Source of the DNA: Armatimonadota bacterium
Lineage (GTDB): Bacteria > Cloacimonadota > Cloacimonadia > Cloacimonadales > TCS61
Reading direction: 5' to 3'
DNA length: 12,903 nt
Assembly: GCA_030612605.1 (NCBI GenBank)
Contig: JAUWNO010000021.1
Coordinates: 1 to 12,903 of the forward strand
Below the pieces are notes generated by a model, which was given only the letters and a program-made list of their open reading frames with translations, was not told the DNA's origin and searched no databases. How positions within the stretch are numbered: the stretch's first letter is position 1; every line of letters begins with the position of its first letter. The translations under genes were made by a program, and so were the position numbers. Positions 7,980 to 12,903 of the stretch are shown piece after piece.

Positions 7980-8007
7980 TCGACTCGACGCTTTGCTTTC
8001 GAGTCGA
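7980..8007 (+). promoter_or_regulatory. Leader hairpin just upstream of the plsY-like gene
   Basis: A perfect 9-bp stem, TCGACTCGA 7980-7988 with TCGAGTCGA 7999-8007, encloses a ten-base loop. It ends ten bases before the AAGGAG ribosome site (8018-8023) of the next gene. Its position in the leader suggests control of translation or RNA stability, but a palindromic repeat is also possible. A TATAAA at 7965-7970 could be a -10 box, with no convincing -35. Confidence 0.4.
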
Positions 8008-8028
8008 AATAAGAAAAAAGGAGATGTA

Positions 8029-8619
8029 GTGGAAATATACAAAACCATGATTTTAGCAATTGCCGCTTATTTTATCGGTTCGATTTCATTCAGTTATATC
8101 TTTGCTAAAAAGCATACCGGCAAAGACATTAGAAACCTGAATGTAAAGAATGCGGGAGCATTCAATGTTTTTCTGAGTGTAGGTCCTGTGTTCGGGATTA
8201 TCGTGGGATTACTGGATGCTTGTAAGACCCTGCTGATAATTCTGGTTGCTCAAGCTTGGGGTTTGGATGTTGTTCACACGATTGTTGCGGCTTCCTTTGG
8301 AATTGTCGGTCATTGTTTCCCTGTTTACTATAATTTTCAGGGAGGAAAAGGAGCTGGACCGATTGTTGGTATATTTCTCTATTTTATTCCTATTGAATTT
8401 TTGATATGTCTAATTCCGGCAGTGATAATTGCCTTCCTGATACACAGACCCGGGATAACGCCTGTCTTCTTTATTCTCTTTTCTCCTCTGGCTGCATACA
8501 TTTCCAATAAAGCAGTGGTTCTGTTGAATTCTATTATCTACCTGGTTCTGCTTACCACAGTACTTAATGCTATTATCTTTTTTACGAAAAGAGACCGGAA
8601 AGTGTTAATAGATAAATAA
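8029..8619 (+). CDS. PlsY-family membrane protein (glycerol-3-phosphate acyltransferase-like), divergent active site
   Basis: The 196-residue, five-helix-type protein follows the PlsY plan. It has FIGSISFSYIFAKK at 15-28, Asp-Ile-Arg at 33-35, Asn-Ala-Gly-Ala-x-Asn at 41-46, Leu-Asp-x-x-Lys at 62-66, and GHCFPVYYNFQGGKG at 94-108, the phosphate-binding glycine loop. PlsY moves acyl groups from acyl-phosphate to glycerol-3-phosphate. Motif 1 normally reads GSGNxGATNxxR; here the Ser is Val39, the Gly Lys40, the Thr Phe45 and the Arg Leu49. The C-terminal motif 3 His and Asn are not recognisable. I chose GTG 8029 because AAGGAG lies five bases upstream; the longer frame from TTG 7993 would begin inside a leader hairpin. 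An ATG-TAG pair (8024-8029) overlaps the start by one base. The fakAB genes upstream suggest an acyl-phosphate link, but the activity is doubtful. Confidence 0.8.
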   Translation: MEIYKTMILAIAAYFIGSISFSYIFAKKHTGKDIRNLNVKNAGAFNVFLSVGPVFGIIVGLLDACKTLLIILVAQAWGLDVVHTIVAASFGIVGHCFPVYYNFQGGKGAGPIVGIFLYFIPIEFLICLIPAVIIAFLIHRPGITPVFFILFSPLAAYISNKAVVLLNSIIYLVLLTTVLNAIIFFTKRDRKVLIDK

Positions 8620-8637
8620 AAAGTATTCTTTTTATTT
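8614..8637. terminator. A/T-rich palindrome at the end of the plsY-like gene
   Basis: A perfect 10-bp inverted repeat, AAATAAAAAG 8614-8623 with CTTTTTATTT 8628-8637, surrounds a four-base loop and includes the stop codon. The T-rich right arm could serve as a weak terminator for the plus strand. The stem has a single G-C pair, so efficiency would be low. Confidence 0.35.
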
Positions 8638-8880
8638 CTTATGCGGATTGGAACCTTAAAAAATAACAAATGAAAAAGATTGATTAATTGTAATGATTAT
8701 CACAGGTTTCAAACTTTTGTTTTGTACATATTTATTCACAGGCAAAGATGTAATGACTTATTAAAAGTTAAATCTAATAGATTTTACTTATTTCTTCTTA
8801 AAAACTAAAACTTTTTTTCTTTTTCACACCCAAGTTTTTTCGATATCGATCAAGTGAAATGAGCGGCATTTGCGGATGTC
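8638..8880. other. Convergent AT-rich spacer, no gene seen
   Basis: This stretch separates the plus-strand plsY-like gene from the minus-strand amidohydrolase. It is very AT-rich and contains a short stem, AAATCT 8770-8775 with AGATTT 8779-8784, and the palindrome TCGATATCGA at 8840-8849. The only ATG-initiated reading frame that caught my eye (8693, 23 codons) has no ribosome site. I see no strong terminator for either gene here. Confidence 0.5.
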
Positions 8881-9942
8881 TTAATACTTTAGTTGCTGCC
8901 GTGAATGTTTTTCTTGGAAAATGAGGTTCAAGAAGTTGATAATTTTTATCGAAATCATTTGTCGGTAAAGCTCGTCCAGCCAGCCAAACGCATCGAGTAT
9001 TTCATCGATACTTTTACTTCTAAATGAAACAATCGGAATGGGATAATCACTGCCGTAAAGGAAACGTTCCGGCATTTCCTGTGCCATGGGAATAATCTGT
9101 TTCACATACTTGAAACGTCCGGGCAGACAAAAAGCCGATATATCAGCATAAAGTGAAGACATTGGATTTCCATTTTCAACTTGTCCCATCAATTTTGCAA
9201 ACACATTTTCCCAATAATCATTGTGCTTGCCGAGAAGTTTGCCCAGCGGTATTGCGCTGTGAGCAACAATTACCGTGGCACCGCTATCAAGTGCTATAGT
9301 TATTGCATCACCCGGATTTTTGCCATATTTTCCCGAAGCTGCATTGAACAAGAGTTCATCCTTTTCATTTAAACCGCCGGGAATCGTATCCTCAGGTCCT
9401 ACATGGATGAGCAACGGCATTTTTAATTCAGCTAAGGCTCGATAGAATTTCTGTGACAACGGATGTGTGGGATCAATGGATTGAGACGATGGAAGCCATT
9501 TGCACAAAACAGCACCGTGCGCCGCACACTCCCACAGAACATCGGCGGCATTTTCCCGGTAAGGATGAACCGAACAGCCGAATAAAAACATTGGGTACAT
9601 TTGCGAAAGGTAGGCAAGGTATTCGTTGGAAACATAAAGGTGCGTTGCTTTAGGAAGAACCTGCCCTTCTTCCGAATAAGCCTGATCGAGAGCCAGCAAG
9701 ACAATTTTGTCCACATATTTGGATTGCTTCAATTGATTTAGTAGAACACTTACATATCGCGGACCGGATATTTGAGATGAAGTGATCTTGGTAACTAATT
9801 TAATGCCCTCAAAAGAAAGAGATTTTGTAAACAAATCTGATATATAATACAGTTCTTCATTTTCTCCTTTGGGCCCGGCAATGTGCACATGAATGTCAAT
9901 AACATCGTCAGGTTTAAAACTAGAGCGGAGTGAGTGAAACAT
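8881..9942 (-). CDS. Metal-dependent amidohydrolase, Amidohydro_2 family
   Basis: The 353-residue protein has the TIM-barrel hydrolase pattern: Asp-Ile-His-Val-His at 16-20 for the first metal pair, His126 in Ser-Val-His-Pro-Tyr, Lys148 in Cys-Lys-Trp-Leu-Pro, His180 in Leu-Leu-Ile-His-Val-Gly, His228 in Val-Ala-His-Ser and Asp299 in Tyr-Gly-Ser-Asp-Tyr-Pro. These match the amidohydrolase-related family (PF04909), which includes decarboxylases and lactone or amide hydrolases; the substrate cannot be read from sequence. No signal peptide is visible, so it is cytoplasmic. AAGGA lies about 8 bases before the ATG. It follows the small acidic gene on the same strand by 66 bases and may share its transcript. 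No clear terminator follows it within 250 bases. Confidence 0.82.
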   Translation of the reverse strand: MFHSLRSSFKPDDVIDIHVHIAGPKGENEELYYISDLFTKSLSFEGIKLVTKITSSQISGPRYVSVLLNQLKQSKYVDKIVLLALDQAYSEEGQVLPKATHLYVSNEYLAYLSQMYPMFLFGCSVHPYRENAADVLWECAAHGAVLCKWLPSSQSIDPTHPLSQKFYRALAELKMPLLIHVGPEDTIPGGLNEKDELLFNAASGKYGKNPGDAITIALDSGATVIVAHSAIPLGKLLGKHNDYWENVFAKLMGQVENGNPMSSLYADISAFCLPGRFKYVKQIIPMAQEMPERFLYGSDYPIPIVSFRSKSIDEILDAFGWLDELYRQMISIKIINFLNLIFQEKHSRQQLKY

Positions 9943-10008
9943 TTCAATAATCCTTATTTAAGCCACATTAAAACACGACATTTTTCCTTCATTCAAATAG
10001 TTCTTAAA

Positions 10009-10278
10009 TTAATCATCATCCTCTAAATCAAAATCATCTTCATCATTTCCCTGCATCCAATCCGGACAAAAAATAATATTTTCGGTTTTATCCCAGCCAT
10101 CAACGTTCTTCAGTCCGAACCTATCGAGTATTTCCATTTCCCATAGAGAATATCGAACTTTATCATCCACAACATCATAAACAAGTATGGGTTTATGGTA
10201 TTTTCTCAGATTAAAATCTGTTTTGTTCAATTCAAAAAATTCTTTAATCTTCTTTAAATCTTTCTCTGCTTTCATCAT
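10009..10278 (-). CDS. Small acidic hypothetical protein
   Basis: From the ATG at 10278 the product is 89 residues, beginning Met-Met-Lys-Ala-Glu-Lys and ending in a highly acidic tail (about twelve Asp/Glu in the last fifteen residues). This start has AGGAG seven bases upstream, a better choice than the 24-residue longer version starting at 10350, whose extra segment lies in the promoter region. The middle holds a basic Arg-Lys-Tyr-His-Lys patch, then Val-Tyr-Asp-Val-Val-Asp and a Cys-Pro-Asp-Trp-Met segment. I do not recognise the family. The acidic tail could bind a basic partner or metal. It precedes the amidohydrolase on the same strand, with a divergent plus-strand gene behind it. Confidence 0.7.
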   Translation of the reverse strand: MMKAEKDLKKIKEFFELNKTDFNLRKYHKPILVYDVVDDKVRYSLWEMEILDRFGLKNVDGWDKTENIIFCPDWMQGNDEDDFDLEDDD

Positions 10279-10328
10279 AATGCATCTCCTGAAAAAAATG
10301 GATAAATCTCTGAAAACATTCCGGAGAA

Positions 10329-10338
10329 TCAAATTTGA
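10329..10338. promoter_or_regulatory. Ten-base perfect palindrome in the divergent control region
   Basis: TCAAATTTGA is its own reverse complement and lies between two divergent genes, where an operator could sit. It is short and A/T-rich, so chance is a real explanation. Confidence 0.2.
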
Positions 10339-10356
10339 AACTAATTCCAAATTTTA

Positions 10357-10384
10357 TTGACCGGATTCTATTTCAAAATTTACT
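10357..10384 (+). promoter_or_regulatory. Possible sigma-70-type promoter for the exported protein gene
   Basis: TTGACC at 10357-10362 resembles a -35 box. Sixteen bases later TTTACT (10379-10384) could act as -10, four of six bases matching TATAAT. The start codon is 27 bases downstream. The -10 is weak and the assignment tentative. Confidence 0.3.
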
Positions 10385-10411
10385 CGTCCTAAAAAGCATT
10401 TAAGGCAAGAT

Positions 10412-11872
10412 ATGTCAAATAAAATCAAAGTTAAATTCTGGATTATTTTTTTACTGATATTTTCAGGAGCGGTTTTTGCATTTGATCCATCAGTTGAAGA
10501 TTTTATCGATAAATACCAGTATGATTTGTATAAATCCTGGATGAAAAAAGAAGAGTTCCCTTCCCATATTAAAGCATTATTTCAAAAAGATAACATCTCA
10601 AAAACTTTTAAGGATTCAATTAATAATGATATTGGCGTAGAATATGATTGGCAGAACTGGAAGATTTATAACCAGAGGGAAAATCTGAGTAGATTTCGGA
10701 AAATCGAAGATAAGGAATTTGTAAAATGCTGGAAAAATTTTGAATCCTTTATTTATCGCTTCAATTGCTCTGACAGCACGTTTTCCCAGCATTTCCTGGA
10801 AACAACTGACATTAAGCTGGTGTTTATGAATGTGGCTGGAGAGAAGGCTTTAGGATTGTTAAGGGATATTTGGAAAGAACACAGGATCACTATTTTATCT
10901 GTAGAACATATTTTTGCTGATAATTATATCACATTCAAAATTTTCGATGAAAAAGAGAATGAGATAATTATTTCTTTTCCTGCGGATTTTGAAGTAACAC
11001 AAAGATTAATGAAAAAGGAATTTACGGAAGAACCATCGAAACTTGTCAAAAAACTTCCCCAAAAACTGTTTCCCAAAAAACCGGTTTTACCATCAAACCA
11101 AGAAATTGAGGAAGAAAAGAAAGATTTACTCAAACTTAATCTATCGCAATTTATCGAAAAATATTACAAATTTAAACAATCTCGTGAAATTTTGAATAAT
11201 AAAATCAAAGATGTTTTAGGGTTCTTCAAAAGCGAATTTCCAAATCATAAAATTGAGGTTAAAGACAAAAAATATGATTTAATCACGAATCCTTTTCAGA
11301 CAGATATTTTTAGTGATTTATTTATAGAAGTTTCTGCAAATGACGATGGAATCGTTTTTTTACCTTCTTTGGAATATGAACTTGAGAACAAGATTTTCAA
11401 AATGAAAAACGATGAATGCATTGATCTCTCAAAATTGAGTGATTTTGAAATTGAAAAGATTTCCCCTTTTCTTCCTCATTTGATTTATCAACATCGGGCA
11501 GTTGGCAGCAGACTATTGAATTTTTTATTAGCTACAGATGAAGTTTCTACAACTTTGGTTGTGAAGGAAGAGCAAAAGAAAATTTATGATATCTATTCTT
11601 ATGAAAACCTGCTTCTGATGCTCAGCAAATATTGGTCGGACAGGACTCTTTATTTCAGTATCCTGGAAGTGAAAAAGGTTAATAACTTCATAGAATTTAA
11701 AAGCTACCTGGTTGCCGGAGAACCTGAAACAGGAAAATATGATCTGGCGGAAATTAATTTTCTTTTGGATGAGGATTATAAGATTGATCTGATTATGATG
11801 TTTTTGAATCCTGGTTTAAGAAAAATACAATACCCACGAAATACGCTAAAAAACGCGAAAAAAAAAGACTAA
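10412..11872 (+). CDS. Exported protein of unknown function with apparent internal duplication
   Basis: The 486-residue product has a signal peptide (basic start, hydrophobic 9-21, probable cut Val-Phe-Ala|Phe after residue 23) and no lipobox Cys, so it should be periplasmic or secreted. I recognise no family. Two halves look related: Phe-Ile-Asp-Lys-Tyr at 31-35 against Phe-Ile-Glu-Lys-Tyr at 247-251, and Trp154 with Asn-Tyr-Ile-Thr-Phe-Lys at 171-176 against Trp408 with Asn-Phe-Ile-Glu-Phe-Lys at 425-430. The Trp-to-Asn spacing is identical in both. A Pro/Lys/Glu-rich linker (about 205-242) joins them. AAGG lies six bases before the ATG. The last codons fall inside an inverted repeat, so the basic tail may be repeat-derived. 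Confidence 0.75.
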   Translation: MSNKIKVKFWIIFLLIFSGAVFAFDPSVEDFIDKYQYDLYKSWMKKEEFPSHIKALFQKDNISKTFKDSINNDIGVEYDWQNWKIYNQRENLSRFRKIEDKEFVKCWKNFESFIYRFNCSDSTFSQHFLETTDIKLVFMNVAGEKALGLLRDIWKEHRITILSVEHIFADNYITFKIFDEKENEIIISFPADFEVTQRLMKKEFTEEPSKLVKKLPQKLFPKKPVLPSNQEIEEEKKDLLKLNLSQFIEKYYKFKQSREILNNKIKDVLGFFKSEFPNHKIEVKDKKYDLITNPFQTDIFSDLFIEVSANDDGIVFLPSLEYELENKIFKMKNDECIDLSKLSDFEIEKISPFLPHLIYQHRAVGSRLLNFLLATDEVSTTLVVKEEQKKIYDIYSYENLLLMLSKYWSDRTLYFSILEVKKVNNFIEFKSYLVAGEPETGKYDLAEINFLLDEDYKIDLIMMFLNPGLRKIQYPRNTLKNAKKKD

Positions 11873-11913
11873 AATTTGAAAGTTTATTCTTTCGTGATTT
11901 TCGCGTGTTTAGC
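11845..11913. repeat. Inverted repeat spanning the stop codon of the exported protein gene
   Basis: GCTAAA 11845-11850 pairs with TTTAGC 11908-11913, and ACGCGAAAA 11853-11861 with TTTTCGCGT 11898-11906, with a small AA/G internal loop. A nested stem GAAAG/CTTTC lies in the 36-base loop. The left arm is within coding sequence and the right arm is intergenic. No T-run follows the right arm. Confidence 0.5.
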
Positions 11914-11946
11914 TGGAGAAAAAAAGGAGCGATAGCGACAAAAATA

Positions 11947-12010
11947 CTTGGATATGCCGTGCCTGCCCCGCAGGGAGCTTGCGACTGTTCGGGGGATATC
12001 CAGGTTTTTT
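11947..12010 (+). terminator. GC-rich stem-loop followed by six T, before tatD
   Basis: The outer stem CTTGGATAT 11947-11955 pairs with ATATCCAGG 11996-12004 (one G-T pair). The inner stem CCCCG 11966-11970 pairs with CGGGG 11990-11994 and can extend by CAG/CTG (11971-11973 with 11985-11987). T 12005-12010 follow at once, giving a terminator layout for the upstream gene. A ten-base bulge on the left (11956-11965) and the unusually high GC for this region suggest a repeat element that doubles as terminator. An alternative short stem CCTG 11962-11965 with CAGG 11971-11974 competes with it. Confidence 0.55.
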
Positions 12011-12062
12011 ATGTTTAGTATATTGATCCACTAGTAATTAGAAGGGCCAAAATAAGTTTATT

Positions 12063-12821
12063 ATGAAAATATTTGAAACTCACGCTCATCTGGATTTTTC
12101 CAATTTTAATAATGATAGAAAAGATATTTTAAAGCAGTTCTTCAGCTCCGGAATCGAGTATATTATCAATGTTGGGATCGATGAAGAGACATCGAAGGCA
12201 AGTATTGATCTGGCGGAGAAATATGAAAGGATTTTTGTATCTGTTGGTTATCACCCGCACGATGCGAAAAAGTTTGATAAAAACGTGATTTTACAATTAT
12301 CACAACATCGGAAAGTGGTTGCGATCGGTGAGATCGGATTGGATTTTTATCGGAATTTATCTCCTCAAGATGTTCAGAGAAAAGTATTTGAAGAACAAAT
12401 TATATTGGCAAATGAACTGAATTTACCGATAATTATTCACGACCGGGATGCCCACGAAGAGTGTCTGCAAATTTTGGAGAGAAATAATCCGCAAAAAGTG
12501 GTGTTTCACTGTTTCTCCGGTGATGAAATTTTTGCAGAAAAGATCATTCAAAAAGGTTGGTTTATATCTTTCACGGGAACAATAACCTACAAAAATAACA
12601 AACAGGAAAATGTTGTCAGAATGGTGCCCTTAGATAAATTTTTCGTGGAAACAGATTCTCCTTTTCTGAGTCCGGTTCCCCAAAGAGGAAAAAGGAATTC
12701 TCCACTTAATCTTCGTTATATTATAGAAAAAATGGCTGAAATCAGGGGATTATCTCCCAAACAAATTGCTCAAATTTCATACGAAAATGCAGTTAAATTC
12801 TTCTTGAAAGATAGAATGTAG
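12063..12821 (+). CDS. tatD: TatD family metal-dependent DNase/hydrolase
   Basis: The 252-residue length is typical. All metal-binding residues of the TatD family are present: Thr-His-Ala-His-Leu-Asp at 6-11 (His7, His9; Glu5 where Asp is usual), IGEIGLDFYR at 88-97 with Glu90, IIIHDRDA at 123-130 with His126, VVFHCFSG at 146-153 with His149, and ETDSPFLSP at 196-204 with Asp198. The family acts as cytoplasmic 3'-5' DNase or related hydrolase in DNA repair and quality control. The ribosome site is poor; AGAAGGG lies about 17 bases upstream of the ATG. It stands alone after a structured spacer, separate from the lipid genes. The specific substrate is not certain, as YcfH and YjjV paralogues look alike. 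Confidence 0.9.
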   Translation: MKIFETHAHLDFSNFNNDRKDILKQFFSSGIEYIINVGIDEETSKASIDLAEKYERIFVSVGYHPHDAKKFDKNVILQLSQHRKVVAIGEIGLDFYRNLSPQDVQRKVFEEQIILANELNLPIIIHDRDAHEECLQILERNNPQKVVFHCFSGDEIFAEKIIQKGWFISFTGTITYKNNKQENVVRMVPLDKFFVETDSPFLSPVPQRGKRNSPLNLRYIIEKMAEIRGLSPKQIAQISYENAVKFFLKDRM

Positions 12822-12874
12822 CCTTGAAAAAGGTTTACACACAGAGGAACTCTTTCAATAGACCTTTTCAATGG
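12822..12874. repeat. Inverted repeat directly after tatD
   Basis: TTGAAAA 12824-12830 pairs with TTTTCAA 12865-12871, GGT 12832-12834 with ACC 12862-12864, and CC 12822-12823 with GG 12873-12874. Bulges sit at A12831 and T12872, matching the bulge positions of the palindrome at 179-213. The loop contains a small AGAG/CTCT stem with a GAA loop (12843-12853). It may be a tatD terminator or a third copy of the intergenic palindrome family. Confidence 0.45.
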
Positions 12875-12902
12875 TTATGTTGGCTTCCGGAGTTTCAACC
12901 GT
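12855..12902 (-). CDS. Possible C-terminal end of a convergent gene (partial)
   Basis: On the minus strand a frame open from the window edge reads fifteen codons, Thr-Val-Glu-Thr-Pro-Glu-Ala-Asn-Ile-Thr-Ile-Glu-Lys-Val-Tyr, and stops at TGA 12857-12855. The residue mix looks protein-like and the other two minus frames have stops. Fifteen codons is too few to identify a family or exclude chance. Confidence 0.25.
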   Translation of the reverse strand, partial: TVETPEANITIEKVY

Positions 12903-12903
12903 T

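Noticed and set aside
7993..8028. Longer start (TTG) for the plsY-like gene, adding 12 residues.
   Set aside because: The codon lies in the loop of the leader hairpin with no ribosome site, whereas GTG 8029 has AAGGAG at good spacing.
8693..8764. A 23-codon open frame in the convergent spacer.
   Set aside because: No ribosome site, no recognisable composition and not longer than chance frames in AT-rich DNA.
10279..10350. Longer start for the small acidic protein, adding 24 residues.
   Set aside because: The extra part covers the likely control region and lacks a good ribosome site; ATG 10278 has AGGAG seven bases upstream.
12024..12037. GATCCACTAGTAA resembles polylinker sequence of common cloning vectors (BamHI-SpeI order), suggesting contamination or an assembly join.
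   Set aside because: The match is only about 13 bases; the flanks do not continue as vector and instead read as AT-rich host-like DNA on both sides.

Overview
The window is AT-rich and gene-dense. It encodes an outer-membrane beta-barrel protein and the tail of a LolA-like lipoprotein-sorting protein, so the host has a Gram-negative (diderm) envelope. The overall style suggests a member of the FCB/Cloacimonadota-type bacteria. That placement is only an impression from composition and gene content; no rRNA or phylogenetic marker is present.

Positions 1-1831 hold an envelope segment: the 3' end of a LolA-like gene, an intergenic spacer with two imperfect palindromes of the same design, a DUF1302-like beta-barrel protein and a small two-helix membrane protein. 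Positions 1883-7824 form a tight same-strand run of five genes. They encode a stand-alone DUF2156 / LPG_synthase_C protein (MprF-type aminoacyl-phosphatidylglycerol synthase fold, without the flippase membrane domain), a phasin-like coiled-coil protein, an AarF/UbiB (ABC1) atypical kinase, a FakA-type DAK2 fatty-acid kinase and a DegV/FakB fatty-acid-binding protein. After a structured 204-base spacer comes a PlsY-family membrane protein (8029-8619). FakB presents fatty acid to FakA, the product is acyl-phosphate, and PlsY normally uses acyl-phosphate to acylate glycerol-3-phosphate. The run therefore looks like a fatty-acid activation and membrane-lipid module.

The PlsY-family protein keeps the glycine-rich phosphate loop. 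It appears to have lost the Ser and Arg of motif 1 and the His/Asn of motif 3 that are required in characterised PlsY enzymes. This is the most interesting observation in the window.

Positions 8881-10278 (minus strand) carry a small acidic hypothetical protein followed by a metal-dependent amidohydrolase (Amidohydro_2). A divergent control region at 10279-10411 separates them from a plus-strand exported protein of unknown function (10412-11872) that appears to contain an internal duplication. The spacer before tatD (12063-12821) is rich in inverted repeats and includes a GC-rich hairpin followed by six T. The last 80 bases hold another inverted repeat and possibly the tail of a convergent minus-strand gene. 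No tRNA, rRNA, CRISPR array, transposase or phage gene was seen.
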